From contig JANBPT010000054.1 of the NCBI GenBank assembly GCA_027575765.1, positions 26,740-90,739 on the forward strand: 64,000 nt of DNA, given 5' to 3'. Below are positions 9,871 to 20,798 of this stretch, one piece after another. The DNA comes from Tieghemiomyces parasiticus (lineage: Eukaryota; Kickxellomycota; Dimargaritomycetes; Dimargaritales; Dimargaritaceae). The translations under genes and the position numbers were made by a program. The notes under the pieces were generated by a model that saw only the letters and a list, made by a program, of their open reading frames with translations, made no database searches and had not been told where the DNA came from. Position 1 is the stretch's first letter; each line of letters opens with the position of its first letter.

Positions 9871-12800
9871 TTATCCGTCAATGTCAACATCCGAACATTC
9901 ATCGGCCAGCGGAGCGGATGGCCGACGACCACCGGCAGTGGCCGTCCCATGACGCAAATCCAAAGGCAGCCCAGAATCCCCCACCGGCGTAGCTAGGGGA
10001 GCAGTACCACGGTCGACCGACACCGTGTCGCGCGTCTCCGACCCCGAATCCTCGGGAGGCAAGTCATAGTCCATGCCATCACCCTCGTCTCCGTGCCCCG
10101 CTTCACCACCGATATCGTCGTCATCGTCGTCGTTGGGCAAAGACACCATGGCTGCCGTCATCAGATCAATCTGCTCCATTTCGGACAGGCCCAGTTCGGC
10201 CGGATCGATTTCCAGAGGCCATTCGGCCAAGCTGTCCGTAAAGGTGTTACCGGCACCCCAGTTGTGGAGGAGAGACGAGGATTGATCAACCGAGTTTGGC
10301 AGGTTCGACACAGCCAACGACGATGGCCCTACGGCGGTTTGGTCGGTAGTGCCGGCGGCACCGAGCGAAGGGCGGCGGCGGTGACTGGGTGCGGATAAAA
10401 GATTCGCCGCCATGGAGGCCAATGACGACGTCCGAGTACGCTTCGAGACGCCAGGGGAAGTGGCGGTGGCAGCCGTCGTCGTCTCCAAACCCTGTCGGCG
10501 ACGCTTGCGCGTGGGTGGTCTCAGCAGCTGGGGGCGGCTGGCAACGGCCGCTTCCTCGTCGGAGGTTGCGTCATCAGGAGAGGTGGGTAGGCCCAAGGCA
10601 TCAGCAACCATACGGCCTAAGGGACGGCGCTGGAGGGGCCGGCGCTTACGTGAACCATTACCGCCGAAGGCACCTGAAGAGAGGGCAGTTGCGGTTGATG
10701 CAAGGGTGGCCGCGGTGGTCGAATTGTTCCACAGCACGTTGGAGCCTCGCACGGTGGCCGGCGCAGCCGACCCCTGACGTTGCTGCCAACGTGCCCCAAA
10801 CTTGAGCGCGTCGGCATACGTGAACGGGCTCTTCCGGCTTTCACGTAGGCCGACCTGGGACCGACTCGTACGGAAGCTGTGAATCGGGATGTGGTCCCAC
10901 CGGCTATGGGAGGTGGCGGTCCAGGCCTCCGTGGCTTCTTGGCAGTGTCCATCCGCGGTGGATGCTGCCATCGTCGGCTGAACCGGGTTTGTCGTGGGTA
11001 GCACGGTCGGCATCATTGGCCGGCCTTTAGCGGGATGCTGAACTTCCGCCGCTAAGTTCTCGGTGTCCATGAGGTCCTCGATCTGAATAACCGCACTAAG
11101 TGGACCAGGCGTGGGAGATTCAGGGGCCCCATTGCGCTGGTGATCCAGTATGGGCAACAACCGACCGCCTTCCCATTGGGTAGTAGCCAAAGTTGGGGTG
11201 ACCAAGGACTTCCGCAGCGGACTGCCCGCGGGGCGGGCCCGCGATAACACCCAGGTTTTCCCTGGCGAAGGTTGCAGGAGTTGCGGTGCCCCGTCACCCC
11301 ATTTTCGTCTCGCCCGCTTGAGCCGGTTCTTTTTTTTGAACATGAGTACCGAGGTCTCTAGGAGGGATGGCACAGGATCGGAACCCGAGGTCGAGGAGGA
11401 TAGGACTCCCGGACTCACCGGGTCCAGTAGCAGCGGCGGCGGGTCTTCGAGCGTCAGGGACGCGACGGAGTCCGCGTCCGATCCGCTCTCGTCTTCGTTT
11501 CCGTGTCGGGAGGGAACGTAGGCTTCGGCCGGCGTGGGCCACCGACCGGATCCCTCGGTGCCCGATGCAAGTCCCGGTGGTGATGGAGGTAATTGCTGAA
11601 GGTCATTTAACGTGGGCTCCGGGACCGCCGGCGACGCCAATTCCAGGACGGTGGTACTGACCGAACGACGGAAATCTGCCGGGACGGGCTGAGGTCGGAT
11701 GGGTGACACTAGGGCGCCAGGTACCTCTAGGTCAAGGGAGGCCAGTGCCAGCCGGTTACGGTGAGCGGCGGTCATGTCACTATCGTCCACCATCATGCTC
11801 AGCGGGAAAGCGGATAGGGCGGCGGAGAGGGCGTCCGGGTGGTCCGGGAGGAACAGGTTTTGGTCAATGAGGGCGTCCACGTACGATAGGTCCAGTTGGG
11901 CGAAAAGAGCGTCGGTCGGGTGTAACGGAGTAGGCGCGGGTGTGGGGGCGGTGGTATAATCGACGGTGTCACGCGACGATAAAGTGGCAGCGGCGGACGG
12001 GACGGTGGCGGGTTCGGGTAATGGCCGCGGTAGGAAGGGATCCAGCGCCACCGTGGTGATAGGCAGGTTCATCATAGCCGCAGAGGCTTTTGTAGGTGAA
12101 GCCGGGCGGCTGGCGGGCTCCTGGTCAGAGACGCTGGCGTTCAGGTAATCTGAGGATAATGTGGCCGGCGACGCTAAGTGGGGAAGGTTAGGGACGGGTG
12201 AATTACGCGGGGTCGCGGGACCTCCAGCCGGTCGGTTAACCGGGGACGCGGGCGCAGAAGAGTCACTCCCGTTCGTACTGCTACCGTCAGTACCGCTACC
12301 CATCGACGCCCAACTCTCCCACCCGAGGGCATAGGCGTACTCGAGGGGATCGATGCCACCTGCTGACGACCAATTTGACGGTTCCTGGTGTTTCGATGTC
12401 GCCGCAGTCTCCTCGGTGGCCAAGCCGGGTGGGTTGGCCACCTCGAACTGAATCTCGTCGTACATTTCTCCTTCGTCAGCTTCGGCGTCAGAGCTGGACG
12501 GGGAATAGTCGTAGCCAAACGTAGACGAGGTGTGGTCTGAAAGCTCACCGTCCACTATGCTGCGGGCCGCGAATTCCTGCTGGATAGCTGCCGCCTCCGC
12601 GGCGTCTACGCCAGAGCCAACCAGATCTTCCGCGTCTAGGGCGGCGACCAGCGCCCCGTCATCGTGGTCAAGGTCGCTATCGCTGGCGTCGAGAGCGGAG
12701 TCGTGGCCGGATAACTCGGAATCCCAAGCGGCGGGTGGCGGAGGGGCGGCGGTCGGCTTGATAATTTTCCCGACCTTCTTGCCGGAAGGCTGTAGCTTGA

Positions 12801-13479
12801 CCGGACGAGTTGACGGTGGTGGCCCAATGTCATTTTTGCCCCGGCCGGCCCCTCGACCTGGTGGGGGTCGTAGCGGCGGTGGACTAAGGCGCAGGAGAAG
12901 GTTGTCTTCCTCGGAACTCCAGTCGGAAATGTTAACGTCGGAAAGGCTATCGGAGCCGCCAAGGTCTGCGGTGGCTGGAGTGCGGCGGGCGGCTTTTACT
13001 GGCGAGGACGAAAAGATCGAAGTCGGCCGTGGTGGTTTGGCCCCTAGTTTCTTACCGCCGCCACCAGTTATTGGCCGGGTGGCCTTACCTGCCCGATGAC
13101 CAGCGGGCGTCGGGGCGACTGAAGACGAGGCCAAAAGTCGAGAGCTGGCCGCCAAGGCGTTCGGTTTACCAGTGCCGCCGCTGCATGTACACTCCGAATC
13201 GCATACGGGACAAATGTCGAGGTCGTCGTCGCTCCCGCTTCCGGCGCTAAGAAGTGGGGGCAGTGTCCCCATGACGATACCAGGTTTAGGTTTAACCTGG
13301 GCGGCTGACGAGGTTTTTTGGGGTCGCCGGGCCTGGGCCCGCTTCTCGGTCTTCGGGGCGGTGGCGGCAGACTTGCGACTGGTCGGGATGCGATCGCGCA
13401 CGGCGGACTGGGCCGATGATCGACCATTGGTCGACCAAGGCTTTGCGGTCATGGTCTGGGAGGTTTTCCGGGGCTTCAT
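9871..13479 (-). CDS. Large disordered protein with CPVCDSECTC cysteine cluster
   Basis: A single open frame of 1202 codons from the ATG at 13479. The basic N-terminus (many K, R, P) is followed by a cysteine knot CPVCDSECTC at residues 90-99 after an acidic stretch SGSDDDLDI. Most of the rest is serine, proline, alanine and aspartate-rich low complexity. Islands that look conserved are SDWSSEEDNLLL, LSYVDALIDQNLFLPDHPD, a basic segment FKKKNRLKRARRKWG, IHSFRTSRSQVG with FTYADALKFGARW, and ELGLSEMEQIDLMTAAM near the C-terminus. The basic clusters suggest a nuclear protein and the cysteine cluster could bind zinc; both are inference. I do not recognise the family. Confidence 0.7.
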   Translation of the reverse strand: MKPRKTSQTMTAKPWSTNGRSSAQSAVRDRIPTSRKSAATAPKTEKRAQARRPQKTSSAAQVKPKPGIVMGTLPPLLSAGSGSDDDLDICPVCDSECTCSGGTGKPNALAASSRLLASSSVAPTPAGHRAGKATRPITGGGGKKLGAKPPRPTSIFSSSPVKAARRTPATADLGGSDSLSDVNISDWSSEEDNLLLRLSPPPLRPPPGRGAGRGKNDIGPPPSTRPVKLQPSGKKVGKIIKPTAAPPPPAAWDSELSGHDSALDASDSDLDHDDGALVAALDAEDLVGSGVDAAEAAAIQQEFAARSIVDGELSDHTSSTFGYDYSPSSSDAEADEGEMYDEIQFEVANPPGLATEETAATSKHQEPSNWSSAGGIDPLEYAYALGWESWASMGSGTDGSSTNGSDSSAPASPVNRPAGGPATPRNSPVPNLPHLASPATLSSDYLNASVSDQEPASRPASPTKASAAMMNLPITTVALDPFLPRPLPEPATVPSAAATLSSRDTVDYTTAPTPAPTPLHPTDALFAQLDLSYVDALIDQNLFLPDHPDALSAALSAFPLSMMVDDSDMTAAHRNRLALASLDLEVPGALVSPIRPQPVPADFRRSVSTTVLELASPAVPEPTLNDLQQLPPSPPGLASGTEGSGRWPTPAEAYVPSRHGNEDESGSDADSVASLTLEDPPPLLLDPVSPGVLSSSTSGSDPVPSLLETSVLMFKKKNRLKRARRKWGDGAPQLLQPSPGKTWVLSRARPAGSPLRKSLVTPTLATTQWEGGRLLPILDHQRNGAPESPTPGPLSAVIQIEDLMDTENLAAEVQHPAKGRPMMPTVLPTTNPVQPTMAASTADGHCQEATEAWTATSHSRWDHIPIHSFRTSRSQVGLRESRKSPFTYADALKFGARWQQRQGSAAPATVRGSNVLWNNSTTAATLASTATALSSGAFGGNGSRKRRPLQRRPLGRMVADALGLPTSPDDATSDEEAAVASRPQLLRPPTRKRRRQGLETTTAATATSPGVSKRTRTSSLASMAANLLSAPSHRRRPSLGAAGTTDQTAVGPSSLAVSNLPNSVDQSSSLLHNWGAGNTFTDSLAEWPLEIDPAELGLSEMEQIDLMTAAMVSLPNDDDDDDIGGEAGHGDEGDGMDYDLPPEDSGSETRDTVSVDRGTAPLATPVGDSGLPLDLRHGTATAGGRRPSAPLADECSDVDIDG

Positions 13480-14763
13480 GGCTCCGGAGGGATGGCTGGG
13501 GTAGGTGGAGGTGGGCTGGGTAGGCCCGATCGCATACCCTGGGAGAGGGGGGGGCGAATGAAGCGTAGGACCTTGACGTAGCGAGAGGCTGGGCCAGCGT
13601 GTATGGTCTGTGCGACAAAATCGAGGAGAGGGTCAGGCTGCGGGCTCTGCAAGGGTAGCAGCTCTGGCAGGCGGGCGGAGGCGATCAGCAAGAGAGTGAA
13701 GACGATGCGGCAATGTGGTGCCAATAACCACGATTTCAAGGGCTATAGTAAATAGTCGCGAGTTGTAGAGAGCGCAAGTAGAAGGTATAGAGTAGATGCC
13801 AATGACTAGACCAGGTTATGAGTTGGCGGTTGGGCCTATGGTTCTTTTTTTTTTTACTTAATGACGCCGTCACCCTCTGGGCTGGGTATCTGGCGTTGCA
13901 CTACGAAGATGCTGTACATGTTAGCCCGACGCTGAGTACTTTATTCTTTTTTTTTTCTCTTGGCCGATGGTGCCGTAGCAACCCACCGGGGCTGGACTGT
14001 CTCAAGGTGGTCGATGCACTGGGGCCTACCGTGTCCTAATCCCCCTCCCGCCACAGCCAGGCAGGGAAAGTGACCTTGGCTGGTACATGGCGGTAGATCC
14101 GTCGAGGAAAGGGTGGAAGGGAACCAGGAGGCTGCACAGATGAGATGCAGAGCGGCGAGTAAAAAAAAAAAGGTTGGAGGTCGTTAATCTTTACCGGCCA
14201 ATCGCTAGATGGGAAAACGTGGTCGCCTCTTTTTTTTTGCGGGTAGCTTCTCCTCCATTTAGGTCACTCGGAACCGTTCGAACCTGTTGGGCCTCTAGAC
14301 ACGAGCTTAGCGGGGCGGGTAGGACAGGAGCGTGGAAGGCAGCGGGCGGAGAGTACTGAAAGGCCAAGGGGCACAGGCGTGTAAAGCTTGGTGCGAGAAT
14401 AGTACCGGGAACAATACGAATGGCTTCGAGGCATTAGGTCGGCCAAGTTACGTTGCAGCACACGTAAATGTATTCCTTGCTTCAGCATCGCTCCATGCCA
14501 GCATACTGGTCTAGCCTGCCGTACGTGAGAAGCTCCTCCCCCCAGTGCGCCCTTAGGTCTTCTACAGCACATGTACAGTGTGGTGGCACTGTGGAAATAA
14601 ACCGTGGTTTCCATAGGCACTGAATAGGCTAAAGGGGTCGATTCAAGGATAGTGAATGCCCAATGTTAACATTATATGCATCCCGTCGAATAGAACAACA
14701 ATGTGATAGCAGAAAGTCAATGGCAGCTGCTTGTCAAATGAGCCATCGTTCTTATGACGAAGA
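13480..14763. other. Spacer upstream of the disordered-protein gene
   Basis: Immediately left of 13740 the minus strand is CT-rich, as in a leader. Several T or A runs of 8-12 bases occur (near 13846, 13949, 14161 and 14231). I see no gene. Confidence 0.5.
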
Positions 14764-16260
14764 CTAGTCGACGCGAGCCTCCTCTCCCGACTCGTGCACG
14801 CAGCCCATTAACTCACAGCACGACCAGCTCGACCTTGCAGGCCTCCAAGGGCGGACAGCACCGGTGGTACAGGTAAAACTTGAGGTGGCCATATCGGGGC
14901 TTGCAACGCAGGTCCTCGACGAACGGGTGGTTGTGGCTATCATGAGGCAGTTAAACATCTCGAGTTCCTTATCCTTGACAAACGCTAGGGTAACCTCCTT
15001 GGGCTGCGTGGGGTGGGTCTTGGAGATCACCTCATCTGACACATCAACGTTGGTGGCGTATGGAAATAGACCGACGACCTGGATGGTTTTGTGAGCGGGG
15101 TGACTGATAGCGAAGGACGGCAGGGTGTATGAGGGTATCAGGTCGGAGACGGCGCTGGATTCGCCGGCCTTATCGGGCACATAAATTCAGGTAACCTCGT
15201 CCACGGGGAGCGGCCAGTGGACCAGCTATTCATCAGACGAGAACTGCTGGGAAACCTGGCAGGCACGGCTCAGGAATCCGTTGAGGAGCCACGGGGCGCA
15301 GACCTGTCTGCGGGGCCTCAATGGGGATTACGCGCAACGTGACCGGCTTGATTGCGGGCTATTTCGGCGGAAGATGCAAGCGTCCTGTCTTGATCAGTCC
15401 CCTTAAGACTCAGGAGTCGGTGGGAGTGGCGGCAAGTGGCCTGGAGGGCGGGAAGCACGGCGCCGGCTACGTAGAAGGGCTTGGATGATGCCCTCCCGGG
15501 TTGCACAATGGGTGACCGTTTTGGTGGACATGAGAGCCAGCCGCTTACTGCGTAGCGTCTTGGGCATGCACGTACAATTGATCTCGGCAGTCTACTTGAG
15601 GCTGCCACAGATCCTGATAGTGGTAGAAACTCCACTGATGAAGGCTACCAGGCAACCCAGCGAGGCTATATGCTCGCCTACATCCTACTACTTCCTTCAA
15701 CTGGGAGGGTTGGGGGTCTACGTTAGAAAATCGGTCAAATAATTGCGCCGGAATATCGCATTGTCATCATGCAAAGAAGGATGCATCGGGAACCCAAATG
15801 GCGCTTTCATGGTGCTCTCCTCCTTCCGGGCCAACTCGATCCGCTCAAATACCCGCAGGGGCGTGATCGGTTCTTGGCGAAACGTGTCCCGGGAGGGGGG
15901 CTGAGATTTGGTTCTCTCCTCCAGTCCGGGCTATCTGTTGAGCTAAGGGACAGGCTGGATAATCCGGAACCAGATACTCGTGTAGGCGGGGCTACAGGTC
16001 CTGCATGGCTCAGGGTGGGCCACTGGTGTGGAATCTGAAGCGGGCTGTCGGTAGACAGTGCTGGGCTTGGTGCTCTTCATCCTGTCCAGGATAATATCGG
16101 CTTGTGGACTCTCCTAGCCGGCTGACATCTTGATGTTAACTTCAATCTTCACCCCGGCGGGGTTCTATTTTGGAGACGTCTAGGATGACGATCTTTGCAA
16201 AAGCGGCTCTGTACAGGGTAGTGTCAGCCATTAGGGGGTGGAGGCAGGACTGGGTGCAGT
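14764..16260 (-). pseudogene. Decayed multi-part protein-coding gene, family unknown
   Basis: Several stretches on the minus strand translate into protein-like sequence but in changing frames with stops between them. Reading leftwards: 16020-15890 gives HEYLVPDYPACPLAQQIA; 15897-15718 in another frame gives TPLRVFERIELARKEEST, KAPFGFPMHPSLHDDNA and then a stop; 15177-14930 gives YTLPSFAISHPAHKTIQVVG and KEVTLAFVKDKELEMFN; after a one-base slip the frame continues PFVEDLRCKPRYGHLKFYLY to a stop near 14820. Such runs of plausible sequence broken by frameshifts are typical of a recently inactivated gene. Some breaks could be introns. I do not recognise the family. Confidence 0.45.
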
Positions 16261-17024
16261 TTATGTGGACAAAGTATGGAGAGCTGTGACAAGTTGCGTC
16301 AGTTGAAAACTGTTGACCCTATCCGAGTGTAGTGTTAATTGGGAAATTTATCGGGGACTCTAAATCTAAAGGTATCAAGTGTGTGTCTCACCGGTTTGAT
16401 AATAGCCAATATCGTATGTCACCCCTGACGAACTTCTTAGATTTATGGTAAACTGGTACCAAGTTCGGGCCCACTTTTTCAGTGATACCCCTGCGTGTGG
16501 CTCGCCACCTTTTGGAAATGCCCTTTTTAATGCAGTTGCTCTTACCTATGCCGTTGAGGTCAAAATATGCTTTAATAGAGGTTAGGCTATCAAAGGAAGA
16601 TAATTAAATACGAGGGTTTCAGAGCTAATAGCATATGGTAGGATCTCGACCCTGAGAGAGCGTTGTTAGAAAATAGGAAGGCAAAGGAGAGAGCTCGTTC
16701 CAAGCTGGTTTAGGACGTAGGTCCCATTACATCCTGGCAGCGGGGGAGGACCCCCGCTTCACAGTGGGCGGCGCCATAAGGCCTGGTGGGCGTAGTGGGG
16801 CCGGAATACGGCGGGGTTCCCACCTGCACACCACATACCAACTATGAAAAGCCAGATATTCCTCATTCTCTATATTTTTAGCTCTGATTTTACATTGCAA
16901 AACTTCCCCTAACCGAATGGCGTTTTCCTCCTTCTGCCTTGCCAGTCCGTAGTTAATTGTTTTTTTTCCATACCCCTCTCTCACAGCCAAATCGAGCGTT
17001 CGAAAGCGAACTCACCCCTCCGCC
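16261..17024. other. AT-rich spacer upstream of UTP23
   Basis: No gene seen. The last ~60 bases before 17025 are pyrimidine-rich with a T run at 16961-16968 and probably form the UTP23 leader. Confidence 0.5.
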
Positions 17025-18204
17025 ATGGGCCCTAAACGAACCCGGGCCTACCACAAGGCCGCCGGCATGTACAAGACGTGGTTCGGATTCCATGAGCCCT
17101 ACCAAGTGATCGGTGAGTACCCTGGCATGTTCCCGGTCCAAAAGGGATGGACACATGGGCATATGAAGTTGAATCTTGTGCGAGGCAGGGAGACGCCGTG
17201 ATCTCTGGTGTATACTGAGGTCAATGTATGCGGTTAGACTGAGGCCAGTCCGCTCCCAATGGCTAACCTTTTAACTCTCCTTGGCTGCCTCCCGGGCACC
17301 TTATACTCCCCGATAGTCACTTCCGACCTTATTTCCCGAGCGCTGCGTCTTAAAATCAACTTGCGCGACGAATTACCAAAAATCTTTAACGGTACCGTCA
17401 GTGTCCGTAAGTAGCCTAGTAGTGGGCGATCGGGAGACGACTTTACAATGTCCTGTACGGGCCACCCTCGAAGTTGCTCTCAATCCTTTGTCCTCAATGG
17501 GGTCCAGCACCAGTTTCTAACCATGGCTAGCCCTATCCCCCAATCCCGTTCTATTTTACCCTGTACCTATACCTCTACGGACAGAGGTCCCCACGTGTCT
17601 CCTCCACCGGTTGGAGAAACAGGGCGACAAGAAGTTGGGCGAGCTGATCGCCGCGCGTCGATTTGAGAAGTGGTACTGCCCGCACCAGATCGGCCGCACC
17701 GAGACGAACTGCATCATAGACTGCATTGGCACGCACAACAAGAACCGACTAGCCGTAGCGGCTCAGGATGCCAACCTACGTAAGCGTCTACGTCGTGTGC
17801 CCAGCGTCCCTCTGTTACATATCAACAGCTACTCCATCCTCATCCTGGAGCCCATGTCGGAGGCCACCACTGCTGCCATCAAAGCCAAGGCCCGAACCGT
17901 CGGGCATGCCCACGCTGCCGAACTCAAACTTCTCGACGCCCTACTGCCTGAAGTTAAAGCCAAGCGGGAAGGTGCCGCCGATTTGGTGCTGAGTGGGGAA
18001 CCAGAAGCAACACAAAATGCTGATGAACAAAACCAGGAAGAGGAGAGTCCGTCCGAGCCAGAGCCAGAGCCGTCGGTACAGCCGACCAAGAGGCCGGCCG
18101 AGGGGGCCGATGAAGTCACAAACGAACCCGCGGACAAACGCGAAAGTAAGCGTGTTCGGAGGACTAAGAAGAGCAAGGTACCTGCAGAGGAAACGGCGAC
18201 GTAG
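17025..18204 (+). CDS. UTP23: rRNA-processing protein Utp23 (PIN-like domain)
   Basis: Three exons, 17025..17112, 17317..17406 and 17585..18204; both introns fit consensus (GTGAGT to GATAG; GTAAGT to GACAG) and keep frame, giving 265 residues. Utp23 acts in the small-subunit processome at the snR30/U17 step of 18S rRNA maturation in the nucleolus. The N-terminus has RAYHKAAGMYKTWFGFHEPY, matching the family's opening (basic stretch, then F-G-x-x-x-P-Y). The middle has a Cys/His set (WYCPHQIG, then CIIDCIGTHNKNR) followed by VAAQDANLRKRLR, the usual V-A-T-Q-D segment, and PLLHINSYSILILE. The last ~90 residues are acidic then lysine-rich with a nuclear-signal-like KRVRRTKKSK. The PIN active-site acids are incomplete in this family. 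Confidence 0.9.
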
Positions 18205-18467
18205 TACATGTAGGAGGCCGGCGACCGTTGGATCCACTGACTGGACAGCATATGGTCACTGGCTGATGCCCGAAGCAATAAACCAAGATCACGATGCACT
18301 ACCCAATTTCAACATGTTGGGGGACAGTGAATCGGAGTTGAGGAATGGCCTACAGCCTCTCTGCTCACACATGGAGGACTAGCCATCCTAAATATCTTGG
18401 ACATCAGCCATATTCTGTTATTGTCCATAATCAAATATTCATTGGTCGGGATATTATGTATAGGATT
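18205..18467. other. Short spacer after UTP23
   Basis: 3' flank of UTP23; no gene seen. Confidence 0.4.
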
Positions 18468-18783
18468 GTGGTGCCCAAAAACCACACTAGGGCTAACGCA
18501 TGCCTATACCACCCAAAGTAGCTCCACCGTTAGCACGTCACCCCGCAACCGGCTGCCCGAGTTGCAGGAGCCTTCCAGGCATCTCTTCTCGAACTCATAC
18601 TACCAACCCATGAAATCTTTGGCCTCCCAGAACCACTTCCGAAACTATGAACCCTTGTAGCCCAACCTCGTTATATGAACCACCGAGTTCACTTTGATGA
18701 ACTCAGTCTCCATTGTTGTCATCTACTTTTTTTGTATTTGCTTGATAGTGCGTAGCGCTCACCACCTAGGGGTGGCCCTTGAC
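18468..18783. repeat. Dispersed repeat, CpG-retaining copy
   Basis: This 316-bp stretch aligns over nearly its whole length with 62676-62990 (315 bp), from GTGGTGCCCAAAAACC at the left to GGTGGCCCTTGA at the right. Shared blocks include GCTGCCC (18552-18558 and 62758-62764), AGAACCACTT, GAACCACC and the terminal GGTGGCCCTTGA. The element type is unclear; a retroelement remnant is most likely, because the right copy has a copia-like motif. This copy keeps many CpG dinucleotides, unlike its partner. Confidence 0.7.
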
Positions 18784-19514
18784 TTTTTTGCCTCAATAAG
18801 CCCTCCCCGCTTGGCTACTTGTTCAGTTGGTGCCAGCCCCTCATTTATGGGCGCCACAGTATCATTGCCCCTTGAAGTTAACAGCTACCACAATCTCTAA
18901 TAGTACAAAATGACAAATATGTAAAGGTGTTAAATTACTGACAGTATATTGCGGAATGATAGCTCCTAATCTGATTGGCAATTTGTATCACAATTGAATG
19001 AATTGTAGAGCCTATTACACACAGCAAACATCTCATGAGAATGCAATTACCAAACCCACTAGGGCTCGGTGTATAGCTGATGCACATTTGTGTTAATTTC
19101 GCATCTGGTAGCTATTAAGGTAGCGGAAACTACACTAGAAAAAGTCGCACCACAATGAGATCACTAAGGCACCCATTGGGCTTTCCAGAAGGTCTGATAA
19201 TGCGGTCTAGCTACTATTATTGGCAAATGAGTTTGCGCCATGCGATGATGGATATCATGCCACCGGTGTGTAGTATTAGCGGCACGTGTCCCGTGAATTT
19301 GTGTTTCGATAGAGGCAAATTTTACGTTTAACGAGCTGAGCCGTTTGAGTGTGCGTTTGCATTGATGAATTAAGGCAAAGTGAGAATGGCAGAAGGTCAA
19401 GCCTACTAGTATGCTGTCTCCCAACAGACTGCAGTTATTCCACCCATTTCTTAGATGAGGCCTCTCTGCCCAGCCACCAATGGCATTGACCTAGGCTGGT
19501 ATAGCAAGTAGCTT

Positions 19515-20112
19515 CTACCTGGCACTGTCGGTGCAGCTCGAGGACTTGGCGTCAGCAACAGCAACAGGCGCAACGCAGGACCCATTCGTTCTGGCGCAAA
19601 ATGCGACGACGCATACTAGCTGACCACAGTCAGTGCAAACAACGCGTCGCCCAAGACGCACAGTTGGCGAGTGGGTAGCGCACAATTCTAATCCCAGCAG
19701 GCGCAACTATAAATCTGCTGCTATGCAAACACCTCTGCACAATACAGTGGATATGGGAATGATTTCAAGTCCATTTTGACGGGATCCTGTAGGGGAGGGA
19801 TCGACTTTCTCCCTCCGAATCGATCTTGTTTCTATTTCACCCATTGGGGCGGGACTGTTGACAGCTTTCCGGGAATATAGGAGACAGGATCGGCATAAGT
19901 GGAATGATGGGGGCGGCCTTCGGGGCTAGTGTTCCCTTACATTGCTTCCGCGTGCCCTGAGCCGTGACTCGGCACTTAGACACGGGCATCGGCGAACAGA
20001 CTCCGCCTGGCAGTTCAATTCGGCAAGTGCCACCGGTTGTTGCGGCGTATTGTGGCACGGGCGGCTTCGCGGTGATCCCACGCACCACCCATATACCTTT
20101 AGTCCTTTTCAT
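19515..20112 (-). CDS. Possible two-exon cysteine-rich small protein
   Basis: From the ATG at 20112 a frame of about 85 codons reaches a GGGTGAAAT donor-like site near 19840; a second frame from about 19705 to the stop at 19515 follows a TTTATAG acceptor-like site. The first part has GGTCRIELPGGVCSPMP and KCRVTAQGTRKQCKG; the second has VCTDCGQLVCVVAFCARTNG. Cysteines are frequent in both. No signal peptide is obvious and no family is recognised. The splice join is guessed and the pieces may be chance frames or a decayed gene. Confidence 0.22.
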
Positions 20113-20504
20113 TGTGGATAAATTAGTCAACTAGAGCCGCGCTCTCAACCGGACTCGCCATGGGCCGTTTGGGCAGTTGGGTCAAAATCGTAAGGGACAG
20201 TCAGCCCTGTCGGCCGACAGATCAACTACAGGCAAGGAAAAGGTGGCGAATGGGTAATCCGGCCAGTGTTTGGACGGCGGTGGACTGCCAGAGTCTATTT
20301 TGCAATGGCTACCTCGCCGCTCTTCCCGTTTCGTCTGAAGCTCCTAGTTTCTGCTTTCTGGGTTTCGCAATGGAACTTAATGCAGTGAGAGAGGGAGAGA
20401 GGGAGGTAGAAGCATCTGCTGTCGTCTATCTGCTAGCCTTCCAAGCCCCTTTGCCATCAGCTGCTTCCGACTGGTGTGCAATACGGCACCCACCAGACAA
20501 GCAC

Positions 20505-20513
20505 TATATAAAA
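20505..20513 (+). promoter_or_regulatory. TATA box of the RdRP gene
   Basis: TATATAAAA lies about 290 bp upstream of the ATG at 20799. A start about 30 bases downstream would give a leader of roughly 260 bases ending in a CT-rich stretch. Confidence 0.5.
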
Positions 20514-20798
20514 CTGAAATACTCTGCATTGGCCACACTGCCCTCTAATTTTTCGCCGTCACTTACCCTGGAGACCCTCTGTGCATACAGCCTGTCCTTA
20601 TATCTTGCCCGTGTTGAGCCGCCCCACGCACCGTTAGCCTTGAATTCACGGCCGCCTTCCGCGCTCTTGATCTCCTTGCATTTCTTGCCGTAACGTTTGC
20701 TCGGTTGGCAGCGCGGCTGCATTTGCTAAATAGTTGGCTGTTCCGCTTTGAAGCCCCGTCGTCACCTTCGCACCTTAGCCCATTGCTCCGACCTCAAC

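Larger units (their letters stand above)
18784..20798. other. Spacer between the repeat and the RdRP gene
   Basis: About 2 kb. It contains a possible cysteine-rich small gene on the minus strand (annotated separately) and the RdRP promoter. The 534-base plus-strand frame starting at 20160 runs through the TATA box and is not supported. Confidence 0.45.

Noticed and set aside
20160..20693. 177-codon plus-strand frame upstream of the RdRP gene
   Set aside because: It runs through the TATA box and leader of the RdRP gene and has no motif or codon bias.
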